A stretch of 31,421 nucleotides of DNA from an uncultured Salinimicrobium sp. (GCA_946887025.1 CAMPJY010000011.1:1-31421); one strand, 5' to 3'; shown: positions 14,418-23,231, counted from the first letter of the stretch. Made by a program: numbers and translations. The notes: generated from the letters alone by a model not told the origin.

Positions 14418-15299
14418 ATGCAAAGAACAAAATTAATCCTGGTGCTATTTTTTCTGGTTTTCTCCGCCACTTCCCTGGCGCAGGAAACTTTCATTATAGA
14501 TAACGATACTTTGCAACTGCAACGGGAAGTAAAGGGGCCCCTGAATCTTTTTTATGCTAAGGAGGATCTTAGGCTGAGGTATTTTGTCCAGAAAGAAAAC
14601 CGATTAGTGGAACTGCTGGAAGAAAAGGGGGAGGATGGGATCTCGAAGTATAAACTTCAGCTGGAGGAATTGACCTCTGATACCGATATTCAGGTCTATG
14701 ACGTGAAATTTGCGTTGTACAGTCTGAAGCATTTTGTCAACCAATATAATGCCCTTATTCTGAAAGATTACCGTTACAACGCCTCCACTGATAATATCAT
14801 GATGCGTTTAGGTCTTTTTACCGGGATCTCGAACAACAGTTACACGGATAATCCCTCGAACGTAATTGCCCCGGTTATAGGCTTGGAATTTGAGATCCAT
14901 GACCCGAACCTGGCGCCACGTCACTCGGCCTTTCTGCATCTAAGGCAATCTTTTAAACAGGATGAATTCGATTATACTTCCACCCAGCTCTCCCTGAACT
15001 ATAGATTTAAACTGATCCGTCTCGAAAATGTTGATTTCCATGTGGACCTGGAACTGGTGAACCTGATGTACTCAAGAGAGAAAGTGGAGGTGAAAAATGA
15101 TACAGGGGAAATAACTGCAATTAAAGAAGATAACGGATTTGCGTTTAATGCCCCTCTAAGCTTTGGGGTTGGGAGCGATATAAAGATAACTGAAAACGGC
15201 TATATTACCCTCGGGTACAATGATTTCCTTTCGATAGTATTGGATAACAATGGAAATTTCCCGCTGGACTTCACCATTGGGTATAAGTACAACCTTTAA
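14418..15299 (+). CDS. Secreted beta-strand-rich protein, probable outer-membrane beta-barrel
   Basis: A 293-residue protein I do not recognise by name. A signal peptide (MQRTKLILVLFFLVF, cleaved after SLAQ) is followed by a charged helical region and, from about residue 125, alternating amphipathic strands (MMRLGLFTGISNN, STQLSLNYRFKL, GYITLGYNDFLSIV). The last residues, LDFTIGYKYNL, resemble a barrel-closing strand. These features fit a small outer-membrane barrel preceded by a periplasmic segment. It ends only 3 bp from the end of the convergent lipoprotein gene. Confidence 0.7.
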   Translation: MQRTKLILVLFFLVFSATSLAQETFIIDNDTLQLQREVKGPLNLFYAKEDLRLRYFVQKENRLVELLEEKGEDGISKYKLQLEELTSDTDIQVYDVKFALYSLKHFVNQYNALILKDYRYNASTDNIMMRLGLFTGISNNSYTDNPSNVIAPVIGLEFEIHDPNLAPRHSAFLHLRQSFKQDEFDYTSTQLSLNYRFKLIRLENVDFHVDLELVNLMYSREKVEVKNDTGEITAIKEDNGFAFNAPLSFGVGSDIKITENGYITLGYNDFLSIVLDNNGNFPLDFTIGYKYNL

Positions 15300-15302
15300 G
15301 CG

Positions 15303-15779
15303 CTATTCTGCTTCAATTACTATAGGCAATTTGAATTTTGTGGCCACGGGAATGCCCCTTTTGCTGGCGGGATAGATCTTTGGCAGGGAATCAATACTTT
15401 CCTGAACCCAGGTCTTGATTTTAGGGAGATGATGAAGTACAATGGAATCAATTTCTACTGAGTCGATTAAAGGTTTCCCGGAATCAGAGACGATCAGGTG
15501 AAGCATAATGGTGTCGTGCAGGGCTTCCGTAACCACGGGCTCTTTTTCCTCCAGGCGGGCGTAAACATAAGAAGCAACCTTGTTTCCGAAACAATCCTTT
15601 GCAGGCACCTCCTCCAGGATCTCACGGCATTCAGAAAAGGCAGGATACTGATCCACCTCATGCCAGTTCAGCTCCTGACTTTCCTCAATAAGGATCTCCT
15701 CCGAAGAGACCTTCTTTGTCTGAAACAGTTCGCAGGCCGAACAGACCACCAAAAAGAGCAGAAGTAAAAGTTTTTTCAT
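15303..15779 (-). CDS. Lipoprotein with TonB-C-like domain
   Basis: A 158-residue lipoprotein. The signal peptide MKKLLLLLFLVV ends in a lipobox with the acylated Cys at residue 16 (CSAC). The mature part resembles the TonB C-terminal domain proteins of Bacteroidota: a YPAFSECREI...DCFGNKV segment (compare VPVYPGCED...KDCM in the next gene) and a beta-rich HDTIMLHLIVSDSGKPLIDSV followed by GIPVATKFKLPI. A lipoprotein version cannot reach ExbB/ExbD through a membrane helix, so it is not a classical energy transducer. The function is unknown. It is adjacent and co-oriented with the related 241-residue protein. Confidence 0.72.
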   Translation of the reverse strand: MKKLLLLLFLVVCSACELFQTKKVSSEEILIEESQELNWHEVDQYPAFSECREILEEVPAKDCFGNKVASYVYARLEEKEPVVTEALHDTIMLHLIVSDSGKPLIDSVEIDSIVLHHLPKIKTWVQESIDSLPKIYPASKRGIPVATKFKLPIVIEAE

Positions 15780-15861
15780 TCAGCTGATTTGAACATGTAA
15801 AATCCAAAAATACAGAATTAAAGCAGCTTAAGAAAAATAATTGTGTTTTACTGGTTTCAGG

Positions 15862-16587
15862 TTATTCTTCAGCCCCGGATTCTTTCCCGGTATCCTGGTT
15901 CAGGATAAATTTTATAGGAAGTGAATACATTACACTTACCGGCTTGCCCATATGTTTTCCCGGAAGCATCTGAGGTAAAGCCTCTACTACCCGAATAGCT
16001 TCCCTCTCAAGTTCAGGAGCGGGAGCCCTGGCTCTTACTGCAGTCACTTTTCCCGTTTCATCGATCTTGAACTGAACATATACTTGTTGCATCCCGGTAA
16101 GGGGCAGATCTTTGGCAAGTCCCAGATTAAAATTGGTATTTACGTGAGTGGTAACCTTCTGAACCATGCAATCCTTAATTTCCTGATTAGTTGTAAGATC
16201 CTCACAACCCGGATATACAGGTACTTCCTCAATTATAGCAAATGGAACGTCTTCACTCTTGACATAGGTTGAATTCACCAGCTCTTCCGTTTTTGTGATG
16301 ATGCCAATCCCCGATTCTTTGGTCGCTTCGTAAATGATCCTGGAAGTCCCATCGGTGACAATTAGCGTTGAATAAGGCTTTCCATCTTTGAGATCTTCCA
16401 AAGCTTGCTGCACTTTTTCATTTTCTGCTGTTGTCTGATCAAGTATATCCACCACTTCGATCTTTAGAGTGGTCTCCTGACTCCCCGACTCCTGCGCAAT
16501 TGACTCCAGGGTTAGCATCAAAAACAATGCAGGCATCAGTATGAGATATCGCAGTCCGGCGGAAGTTGATCTTGTTTTCTGTGACAT
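15862..16587 (-). CDS. Periplasmic protein with TonB C-terminal-like domain
   Basis: A 241-residue protein with an N-terminal hydrophobic segment (about residues 12-31, ending SIAQ) that reads as a signal peptide or anchor. The C-terminal half is the Bacteroidota TonB-C family: EEVPVYPGCEDLTT...IKDCMVQKV, then YVQFKIDETGKVTAVRARAPAPELEREA and PVSVMYSLPIKF. There is no proline-rich spacer of the usual energy transducer. The neighbouring lipoprotein carries the same domain type, suggesting an old duplication. The role may be structural or sensory rather than TonB energy coupling. Confidence 0.78.
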   Translation of the reverse strand: MSQKTRSTSAGLRYLILMPALFLMLTLESIAQESGSQETTLKIEVVDILDQTTAENEKVQQALEDLKDGKPYSTLIVTDGTSRIIYEATKESGIGIITKTEELVNSTYVKSEDVPFAIIEEVPVYPGCEDLTTNQEIKDCMVQKVTTHVNTNFNLGLAKDLPLTGMQQVYVQFKIDETGKVTAVRARAPAPELEREAIRVVEALPQMLPGKHMGKPVSVMYSLPIKFILNQDTGKESGAEE

Positions 16588-16729
16588 AAGAATTCGAATT
16601 AAAGGATTGAAAATTCCGGGAGTTTCTCCTTAAAAACCAATATACAACTACTCATTTAGTTTCGCCTGAAAATGCAGTTAAACAATTGTAAAAATCTTTC
16701 CTATCTTCGTTCCTAACCAACCTTGGACC

Positions 16730-17233
16730 ATGGATATCATACTAATCAGCATTTCACTTATCCTCTGTATTACGGGGATCTTGGGAAGTTTCCTGCCAGT
16801 TCTACCGGGAGTTCCGGTAAGCTGGCTGGGGCTCCTTCTATTGCATTTTACTTCGGCCGTTCCCATGAATTACACTTTTCTGGGAATCACACTTGTAGTA
16901 ACCATTATCATTTTTATTCTTCAGTACAGCATTCCTGCCTACGGAACAAAGAAATTTGGAGGAAGTAAATCAGGAATGTGGGGTGCCACTATTGGGCTGA
17001 TCATCGGTATTTTTCTCCCCATTCCGGGAGGAATACTGATCGGGGCTTTTGGAGGTGCGTTCGTTGGCGAACTTCTAAATAAAAGTACTTCCCAGGTCGC
17101 CCTTAAGGCAGCTTTTGGATCGTTTATAGGACTGCTGGCATCCACCTTTATGGAATTCTTTGTCGCCTTCTGTTTCCTTCTCCTTTTCTGCTATAAGCTC
17201 TGGGAATATCGGGAGGGTTTATTTTCATTTTAG
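16730..17233 (+). CDS. DUF456 family membrane protein
   Basis: A 167-residue integral membrane protein with about four to five hydrophobic helices. It shows the DUF456 pattern: an N-terminal GILGSFLPVLPGVPVSWLGL, a central GAYGTKKFGGSKSGMWGATIG-like block, GIFLPIPGGILIGAFGGAFVGEL, and a C-terminal LKAAFGSFIGLLAS. The glycine-rich segments resemble glycine-zipper helices. The function of the family is unknown. It is monocistronic, divergent from the TonB-C-like pair. Confidence 0.88.
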   Translation: MDIILISISLILCITGILGSFLPVLPGVPVSWLGLLLLHFTSAVPMNYTFLGITLVVTIIIFILQYSIPAYGTKKFGGSKSGMWGATIGLIIGIFLPIPGGILIGAFGGAFVGELLNKSTSQVALKAAFGSFIGLLASTFMEFFVAFCFLLLFCYKLWEYREGLFSF

Positions 17234-17281
17234 AGGATTCTGAACCTTCATTCCCGGCCCCAAATCAATCATTATATTTTA

Positions 17282-17289
17282 TATCTTTA
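17282..17289 (+). promoter_or_regulatory. Possible -7 element of the response regulator gene
   Basis: TATCTTTA (one base off TAnnTTTG) lies about 70 bases before the ATG at 17360. There is no clear -33 element. Confidence 0.25.
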
Positions 17290-17359
17290 CTTGGCAGCCT
17301 GGTCATTTTGTACCTCAGAATACTTAACCCAAATTACTTAAGTTCACAAGCCTACTTCA

Positions 17360-17755
17360 ATGGAATTTAAAGTTGTTATAGTTGATGATGATTCTGTCGT
17401 CCTTTTCCTGCACAAGGTACTCCTTGATCGTAGCATACTTCCTTCTGCAGAAGGCAGCTTCAAAAACGGAAAAGAAGCCCTGGAATTTATTTCCAGTAAT
17501 GGGGTTCGCGAAACCCCTTACCTGGTATTGCTTGATATCAATATGCCCGTCATGAATGGCTGGGATTTCCTTGAAGCTATACAGGACAAGGAGTTTAAGG
17601 AAAATATTTATGTAGCCATGGTCACCTCTTCAATAAATACCAAGGATCTGGAACATTCCAGGCAGTATCCTCAGGTAGTGGATTATCTGGAAAAGCCTCT
17701 CAGGAAGGAAGCTTGTGAAGCGTTATATGAAAAGATGAAGCAAAGGCTGGAATAG
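17360..17755 (+). CDS. Single-domain response regulator (CheY-like receiver)
   Basis: A 131-residue stand-alone receiver domain. The acidic pocket is D9-D10-D11, the phospho-acceptor is D59 in LLDINMPVMNGW, the switch Thr/Ser lie in MVTSS (T89), and the conserved Lys is K112 in EKPL. There is no output domain and no histidine kinase gene beside it, so the partner must be encoded elsewhere. It could act as a phosphorelay intermediate or by protein-protein contact. Confidence 0.93.
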   Translation: MEFKVVIVDDDSVVLFLHKVLLDRSILPSAEGSFKNGKEALEFISSNGVRETPYLVLLDINMPVMNGWDFLEAIQDKEFKENIYVAMVTSSINTKDLEHSRQYPQVVDYLEKPLRKEACEALYEKMKQRLE

Positions 17756-17790
17756 TGTAGAACCGGCTTCATTTAAATTTATGCTTCATT

Positions 17791-17815
17791 TTCTGAAAAA
17801 ATTCAATTTTCAGAA
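17791..17815 (+). terminator. Weak hairpin after the response regulator gene
   Basis: A 9-bp AT-rich stem TTCTGAAAA/TTTTCAGAA with a 7-base loop lies 35 bp after the stop, followed by a pyrimidine tract (TTCCTTCTTCC) rather than a pure T-run. It is a possible weak terminator. Confidence 0.35.
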
Positions 17816-17972
17816 TTCCTTCTTCCACAATTACGAAAATCCCACTCTTATCTTACATTATTGAATATTTACCTGAAAAGCAGGCACTTCTCTGCTGTAG
17901 TTTATGATTTTTTTACAAAAATCCAAGTCACAAAGCCTTAAATTAGCATTTAACCAATTAAAAATCAACACT

Positions 17973-19649
17973 ATGAAACGATTCATAATCATGCTGATGT
18001 TACTTTTCCCTTTAACGGGAATTGCACAGGAAGGTGTGGAAACTACCACTCCATTATTATTGGAAGGAGCTAACTTTTTCGTGTGTATAGTGGCAGGAGT
18101 GCTGCTGGCGGTCGGATTTCAGCTATTGCTGACTGTATTATCGGTAGCTGCCGGGATAACTGCCATTCCCAATTTAGATGAATCCCACCATAAACATCAT
18201 GATTCCCACAAAAAGGCACATCATGATGACGATGATGAGGGGATGAATATGGGCCAGAAAATTTCCACTGGTCTCGGTGCCTGGACCATGATCACCACCT
18301 CCATCGCCCTGTTTTTTGCAAGTATGCTGGCAGTGAAGCTGGGACTGGTGGGTGCCAATTTTATCGGAGCTACCCTGGGACTGGTTATCTGGGCCGCCTT
18401 TTTTATGGCCATGACCTTTCTTGAAATGAGTGCCGTCTCATCTCTTATTGGCGGGTTGGTTTCTACAGTAAAAAATGGTCTTTCATCTGCGTTTTCGACT
18501 TTCTCCAGCTCTGATGCCAGTATTGCCAAGGATGTGGCGAAAACAAATGCAAAGGCCCAGGCAAAGGAAATGAGGAAACAGTTTGAAAAATTGTTTCAGA
18601 CGCATGATGTCGATAAGAAAGTAAATGATTATGTCAAACAGCTGAAACCACAGCATATTGATATCCACCAGATCAAAAAGGAGATCAAGGATCTGCTGAC
18701 CCATATCCAGGTGACAGAAAAAGCGGATTTTGATTACCCCAATTCCGTAAAAAAACTGATCCTGGAAGAGGCTGACAAGAGTACCTTGTCGAAGGAACAC
18801 AAGCAGGCCATCAAGGATCACGTGAACAGCCTTAAAGATATTGCCAAGGGAGACGCCCCCAATGAGGAGAAGATCAAACAGGGAATAGAGGATCTCACCC
18901 ACGCCGATCGTGAAAAGATCGATATGTACCAGGAGAAGGTTGTCGCCGCCCTTAGAAATACCAATAAGGATGAATTACAGCCTGAAACCCTGGAACAGGA
19001 CCTGATCCAGATCCTAAATGAACCGGGGCAGGCAAGTAATCTGATAAAAGCCAAGGCAAGTGCCATTGACAGGGAAACCCTGATTAAAATAATGGCATCC
19101 CAGAACATGGATGAAGCCGAAGCGGATAATTATATACGGAAAGTAGAGAATGTTCTTCAAAAAGTCAGTTCCTTCTTCGGGAGTACCGGAAGTTCGGCCT
19201 CAGCTAAAAACCATGAGGTGCAGTCCAAAGTCAGGAGTTTGTTCTCCGGAGGAGGTAGCACCAATAACCTGAACAGGATTTATTCAGATTTCACCCATAT
19301 CTTTCAGAGTTCCGCAGATGGATCAAACTTGAAATACAAGCTGAAACACTACAACAGGGAGCAGCTGACCGATCATATCATGATGGAAACCAGTCTGAGC
19401 AGGACAGAGGCTGAACCAATCGCAGATAAGATAGTTTCTGCCCGGGATTCTGTCTTAAACAAAGCCAACGAAGTAGAAGCCATGGTAAATGAGAAGATGG
19501 CAACTGCCAAACGAAAAAGCATGGAAGCCGCAGAGGAAACAAGAAAAACAGCAGTTACCGCAGCCTGGTGGCTGGTGGCTACGGCAATCCTTTCTGCAGC
19601 CGCATCAGCTGTCGGAGGTATGCTGGCCCTGGAAGGCTGGTTCATGTAG
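17973..19649 (+). CDS. Unrecognised membrane protein with His/Asp-rich loop and helical repeats
   Basis: A 558-residue protein of unknown function. The start at 17973 gives a clear signal peptide (MKRFIIMLMLLFPL...GIAQ); an in-frame ATG at 17904 would bury it. Then come a membrane helix (about 35-65), a metal-binding-looking loop ESHHKHHDSHKKAHHDDDDE (about 70-90), two more helices (about 98-150), a long charged helical region, and a final helix near the C-terminus (about 530-555). The helical region holds repeats of a hairpin pattern, DRETLIKIMASQNMDEAEA (from 366) and NREQLTDHIMMETSLSRTEA (from 461), 95 residues apart. From memory, similar REqLv...t.ls..eA motifs occur in proteobacterial and cyanobacterial membrane proteins with a comparable N-terminal helix pair; I cannot verify this. 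Confidence 0.75.
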   Translation: MKRFIIMLMLLFPLTGIAQEGVETTTPLLLEGANFFVCIVAGVLLAVGFQLLLTVLSVAAGITAIPNLDESHHKHHDSHKKAHHDDDDEGMNMGQKISTGLGAWTMITTSIALFFASMLAVKLGLVGANFIGATLGLVIWAAFFMAMTFLEMSAVSSLIGGLVSTVKNGLSSAFSTFSSSDASIAKDVAKTNAKAQAKEMRKQFEKLFQTHDVDKKVNDYVKQLKPQHIDIHQIKKEIKDLLTHIQVTEKADFDYPNSVKKLILEEADKSTLSKEHKQAIKDHVNSLKDIAKGDAPNEEKIKQGIEDLTHADREKIDMYQEKVVAALRNTNKDELQPETLEQDLIQILNEPGQASNLIKAKASAIDRETLIKIMASQNMDEAEADNYIRKVENVLQKVSSFFGSTGSSASAKNHEVQSKVRSLFSGGGSTNNLNRIYSDFTHIFQSSADGSNLKYKLKHYNREQLTDHIMMETSLSRTEAEPIADKIVSARDSVLNKANEVEAMVNEKMATAKRKSMEAAEETRKTAVTAAWWLVATAILSAAASAVGGMLALEGWFM

Positions 19650-19688
19650 AGTATGAAATTAGAGCGAAAATCAAACTCTCTTAATAGA

Positions 19689-19725
19689 AAAATCCGGTTG
19701 GAATTCCAACCGGATTTTATTTTTG
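19689..19725. terminator. Strong rho-independent terminator
   Basis: A 13-bp perfect stem (19689-19701 with 19706-19718; core ATCCGGTTGG) has an AATT loop and is followed by TTTTATTTTT. It closes the plus-strand 558-residue membrane protein gene, and from the minus strand serves the convergent DoxX gene. Confidence 0.9.
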
Positions 19726-19787
19726 ATGGGCCTCCACAGAATACTTTTCCATGAAAACCCCATCAAACCTATGCATTGTAATAATTG

Positions 19788-20222
19788 TTAAGCTCTTACG
19801 GGAACCGGTTGCTTTTTTACAAGGGCAGCATCAAGTGAAAATTTGCCACTTCCTAAAAAGAACAGCGTCGTATACATCAGTAAGTAAAGCAGGCCCATCT
19901 CCTGGGTTGCAAAGGGATCAGCAGCGTGGACATAAAATACAGCCACTGCCATTGTGAAAATTAATGGAATGGTTGCCAATCGGGTGCCAAGGCCAACCAG
20001 GATTAGGATAGAACACACAACCTCAGCAAGAACAGTGAGCACTAAAGCGAACTCCGGACTCATTCCCATAATTCCGGGAAATTGCACCGGGGCATCCCCA
20101 AACAGCATCATTAGCTTTGGCAATCCGTGAGTCAGCATGAATCCGGCTATTCCAATACGAGCTACTAAAAGAGCAACATCAATACTATTGTGATCAGGGT
20201 AAATATTAAATAACTTTTTCAT
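19788..20222 (-). CDS. DoxX family membrane protein
   Basis: A 144-residue inner-membrane protein with four hydrophobic helices. It shows the DoxX pattern: ALLVARIGIAGFMLTHGLPKL, then FALVLTVLAEVVCSILILVGLGTRLA, then a central HAADPF, then GLLYLLMYTTLFFLGSGKFSLDA. DoxX proteins are often found with redox-stress and quinone or aromatic dioxygenase genes, as here. It starts 32 bp after the YgiD-type gene and is probably co-transcribed with it. Confidence 0.9.
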   Translation of the reverse strand: MKKLFNIYPDHNSIDVALLVARIGIAGFMLTHGLPKLMMLFGDAPVQFPGIMGMSPEFALVLTVLAEVVCSILILVGLGTRLATIPLIFTMAVAVFYVHAADPFATQEMGLLYLLMYTTLFFLGSGKFSLDAALVKKQPVPVRA

Positions 20223-20254
20223 CTTCTTTATAAATGTTTAATTGAAATTTATTC

Positions 20255-21088
20255 TTATCCTATTTTAACTGAGGTCATTGTCAGGGAACCTGCAACCGCC
20301 TTGTCGTTAAAAAAGGTGATATCATCCCTTTCCCCCTTTACTCCCAGGGTATAAAGCAGAGGCAGGTAGTGCTCCGGAGTGGGGATGGCTAACTGTGCCT
20401 CTTTCCCCAGGAGCGTATAATTGATCAATGGCTGATAATTTTCCTCCAGGATGTTCTTTTTGAACTTTTCATTCAACTCCAGTGCCCAGTCATATCCATA
20501 TTCTGGTTCATTGATCTTATCCCAGGCTAACATTCTCAGGTTGTGGACCATATTCCCACTCCCTACGATCAGGACGCCTTTTTTTCTAAGGCCATAGAGT
20601 TCTTTGGCAAGCTCAAAATGGTATTGCGGACCTTTATTGTAATCGATACTCAACTGCAATACCGGAACATCAGCTTCGGGATACATATGCCGTATCACTG
20701 TCCAGGCCCCATGATCCAGTCCCCAGTCATGATCCAGTTCCACTTTGGTGGAGGTAATCAGGGAGGCGGTATCCTCTGCTACCTGTCTGTCCCCCGGAGC
20801 GGGATATTGGACATCGAACAGGGCTTGTGGGAATCCTCCGAAATCGTGAATGGTCTTCGGAAAATCCATTGCCGTGATCTTTGTGCCATTGCTCAGCCAA
20901 TGGGCCGAAATCACCAGGACCGCTGAGGGAGTGGGGATTTCTTCCGCCATTTTTCTCCATCGTCTGCTGAACTGGTTGTCCTCGATCCCGTTCATTGGGG
21001 AACCATGGCCCATGAACAATACGGGCATCAGGTTTTCCTGCTCTTTGAGATCCTTAGTAAAATTGTTGAATGATGATAAATTTCCCAT
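20255..21088 (-). CDS. ygiD: YgiD-type extradiol dioxygenase (4,5-DOPA dioxygenase family)
   Basis: A 277-residue LigB-superfamily protein of the YgiD/4,5-DOPA-extradiol-dioxygenase group. Expected metal or active-site histidines are H28 in LFMGHGSPMN, H63 in VISAHW, H126 in LDHGAWT, and the PTPEHYLPLLYTLG signature near the C-terminus. It probably cleaves catechol-type rings, but the natural bacterial substrate is not known. The N-terminus before MPVLF is about 20 residues longer than E. coli YgiD; a start at Met21 is the alternative. It is the upstream partner of doxX in a stress-gene cluster. Confidence 0.88.
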   Translation of the reverse strand: MGNLSSFNNFTKDLKEQENLMPVLFMGHGSPMNGIEDNQFSRRWRKMAEEIPTPSAVLVISAHWLSNGTKITAMDFPKTIHDFGGFPQALFDVQYPAPGDRQVAEDTASLITSTKVELDHDWGLDHGAWTVIRHMYPEADVPVLQLSIDYNKGPQYHFELAKELYGLRKKGVLIVGSGNMVHNLRMLAWDKINEPEYGYDWALELNEKFKKNILEENYQPLINYTLLGKEAQLAIPTPEHYLPLLYTLGVKGERDDITFFNDKAVAGSLTMTSVKIG

Positions 21089-21221
21089 GACTGCATTTAA
21101 TTAAACCGGCACCTAAAGCTGAAGTAATCCCTCTCCGGGTACCGGCATTAATTGTTCTTTCTGATTATGACTGGACTTCCCTGATCTTAGCGACCATGGA
21201 AATCTTACAGGCGGAAGTTAC

Positions 21222-21791
21222 TTATGCCTGCTTTTTGAACTCTCCGTCAACTTTGATCTTTACCTCGTCGCTAAGAACTGACTCAGGAAAACCGCTTCCA
21301 AAGTTGAAATCTGCACGGTTAATGGTTCCTGTTACCTGGAATCCGGAAACATCTCCTTTCTGACCTGCTACAGTTCCTCTGTACCATACATCAAGAGTTA
21401 CAGGCTTAGTGACTCCGTGGAAAGTAAGATCCCCGGTCACTTTATATTTACCTTCTCCTACTTTCTCACTTTTGGTGCTTTTGAAAGTCATGGTAGGGTA
21501 TTTTTCAACATCGAAGAAATCTGCATTTCTAAGGTGATTATCCCTCATCTCAATTCCGGTGTCAACAGAATTAACATCAATGCTTACTTCATAAACTGCG
21601 TCGCTGAAATCCTCTTCGGAAGCAACTATGCTGGCATCAAAAGTTCTGAATAAACCTTCTATCTCCGAAATTCCCATATGTTCAATTCCAAAGGAAACCT
21701 GAGAGTGGGCCTTATCGGCTGTCCAGGTGGTTTGGGCAAAAACTCCTGTGCTTAGAAAAGCGAATAATACGAATGACAATACTTTTTTCAT
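21222..21791 (-). CDS. Exported YceI family protein
   Basis: A 189-residue YceI lipocalin-like protein with a signal peptide (MKKVLSFVLFAFL, cleaved after VFAQ), so periplasmic. Typical segments are WTADKAHSQVSFGIEHMGISEIEGLF, VNSVDTGIEMRDNHLRNADFFDVEKYP, GDLTFHGVTKPVTLDVWY and INRADFNFGSG. YceI proteins bind isoprenoid/polyprenoid ligands. A second, cytosolic-type YceI paralogue is encoded at 25621-26148 in the same cluster. It lies 67 bp after the NAD(P)-binding gene, probably in the same operon. Confidence 0.92.
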   Translation of the reverse strand: MKKVLSFVLFAFLSTGVFAQTTWTADKAHSQVSFGIEHMGISEIEGLFRTFDASIVASEEDFSDAVYEVSIDVNSVDTGIEMRDNHLRNADFFDVEKYPTMTFKSTKSEKVGEGKYKVTGDLTFHGVTKPVTLDVWYRGTVAGQKGDVSGFQVTGTINRADFNFGSGFPESVLSDEVKIKVDGEFKKQA

Positions 21792-21858
21792 GTGTCTGAA
21801 TTTAATTTAGGTTACTTGTTTATATTAACTGTTTATGGATTCTAATTTAATTTGAGCT

Positions 21859-22512
21859 TTAGTAGGCAGCGGTAAAGCGTCTTTTAATATGTTTAGGCTC
21901 CTCGGCCTCATCAATTAAGGCAACCGCTGCATCCTCGACAGAGATCACGCTCTGGTTGTTCTCATCGAAAACCGGGGTTTCCAGACCGGTTCTATAGGTT
22001 CCTCTTCTTTCCGGGGGATTACCGGGAAACATTCCGGGAGCGGGACTGAAGAAGGTCCAGTCAAGTTCCTCCTCTTCTTTAATCTGGTTCAGGTAATCCC
22101 TGGCTGCAGTGGCTCCACCTTTAATGGCGTCAGGAAAATCGGGAGTATCTATTAATTGGGTCTGCTCGTCTATATACAGACTTCCAGCCCCTCCCACTAC
22201 TATCAGGCGTTTTACCTCAGCTTTTTTAACAGCTTCCTGAATGGCATTGGAACCTTCCAAAAATTCCTCATATATATCTGGATTGCTCCAGCCGGAATTA
22301 TAGGCACTGATCACCACATCGTGGTCTTTTAAAGCTTCAGCAAGTTTATTGGATTCCCTTACATCTGCCTGTACCAGGGAAAGCTTCTCATGGTCCACTG
22401 CCACTTTCGAGGTATTCCTGGCTATGGCGGTAAGTTCGTGTCCTCTTTCAAGGGCTTCATTTAATACTGCGGAACCAACGTATCCGGTAGCTCCTATTAG
22501 GGCAATTTTCAT
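21859..22512 (-). CDS. NAD(P)-binding NmrA/SDR-like oxidoreductase
   Basis: A 217-residue Rossmann protein of the atypical SDR/NmrA-like kind. The nucleotide-binding motif is G7-A-T-G-Y-V-G-S14 at the N-terminus, followed by basic R-N-T (cofactor choice), DVVISAY, and RLIVVGGAGSLYI. It resembles Bacteroidota NAD(P)H-binding proteins often found in stress clusters. The substrate may be a quinone or other reactive carbonyl, but this is inferred from context. It lies 17 bp after the FrnE-type gene. Confidence 0.87.
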   Translation of the reverse strand: MKIALIGATGYVGSAVLNEALERGHELTAIARNTSKVAVDHEKLSLVQADVRESNKLAEALKDHDVVISAYNSGWSNPDIYEEFLEGSNAIQEAVKKAEVKRLIVVGGAGSLYIDEQTQLIDTPDFPDAIKGGATAARDYLNQIKEEEELDWTFFSPAPGMFPGNPPERRGTYRTGLETPVFDENNQSVISVEDAAVALIDEAEEPKHIKRRFTAAY

Positions 22513-22529
22513 ATGCTATTGATTTATTA

Positions 22530-23231
22530 TTAATTACAGGTTCCATCTGTGGAACAGGAATCTCCATTGGAAATGATCAGGGACGGATTCTCCTGTTGAT
22601 ACTCCCCCCAGGCCTTCTCAAGGGTCTCTAAGAAGACTTCTGAAGACTGGGCACCGGAGATCCCATATTTATTGTTGAGGACGAAGAAAGGTACTCCCTG
22701 CACTCCAATTCTTCGTGCGGCCAGTTCGTCCTGTTTAACTTCATTTTCAAATGCATCCGACGCCAGCATTTCTTTCACTTCCTCTTCTTCCAATCCTACA
22801 GAAACCCCGGTTTCAGTCAGGACTGTCTTATCATCTATATTCTTCTTTTCCGTGAAGTGAGCCTTAAACAGGGCCTCTTCAATGGCATTTCCCAATCCTT
22901 TTGACTTTGCAAGCTGGATCAACCGGTGCGCATTGAAAGAATTGGCGAGGACGGCTTCCTCTAAATAGAAGTCGAGTCCTACTTCCTTTGCCATTGCTGT
23001 AGCGTGACCGAGCATCTGTTTTGCCTGGTCGGCGCTGACCCCTTTGGCTTTAGTAAAGTATTCTACTGTATTGGTATTGGGATCTGTTTCCAGATTAGGG
23101 TCCAGCTGATAGCTGTGCCATACAACTTCTATACTATCTTTTTGAGGGAAATTCTCCAATGCTTTTTCAAATTTCTTTTTTCCTATATAGCAGAATGGAC
23201 ATCTGACATCAGACCAAATATTCACTTTCAT
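22530..23231 (-). CDS. FrnE-type DsbA family oxidoreductase
   Basis: A 233-residue cytosolic DsbA-like protein of the FrnE group. The redox motif C11-P-F-C14 sits in SDVRCPFCYIGKK; the alpha-helical insertion contains NSFNAHRLIQLAKSKGL; the cis-Pro loop is GVQGVPFFVLNNKYGISGAQ. A second cysteine pair lies in the C-terminal tail (CSTDGTC), as in other members. FrnE in Deinococcus has been linked to oxidative-stress tolerance. No signal peptide is present. It is transcribed with the flanking Rossmann and NmrA-like genes (20-bp and 17-bp gaps). Confidence 0.92.
   Translation of the reverse strand: MKVNIWSDVRCPFCYIGKKKFEKALENFPQKDSIEVVWHSYQLDPNLETDPNTNTVEYFTKAKGVSADQAKQMLGHATAMAKEVGLDFYLEEAVLANSFNAHRLIQLAKSKGLGNAIEEALFKAHFTEKKNIDDKTVLTETGVSVGLEEEEVKEMLASDAFENEVKQDELAARRIGVQGVPFFVLNNKYGISGAQSSEVFLETLEKAWGEYQQENPSLIISNGDSCSTDGTCN

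Noticed and set aside
15303..16587. The two TonB-C-like proteins as the energy transducer for the receptor at 29893.
   Set aside because: One is a lipoprotein, neither has a proline-rich spacer, and no exbB/exbD genes are adjacent.
16645..16665. ACTACTCATTTAGT upstream of the TonB-C-like gene as a third BlaI operator.
   Set aside because: It keeps only ACTA/TAGT half-sites with a 6-bp spacer and lacks the TACAnnTGTA core seen at 2779-2820.
21089..21221. A possible riboswitch or attenuator upstream of the YgiD-type gene.
   Set aside because: There is only a short TGCCGGT direct repeat and no convincing conserved fold or terminator.
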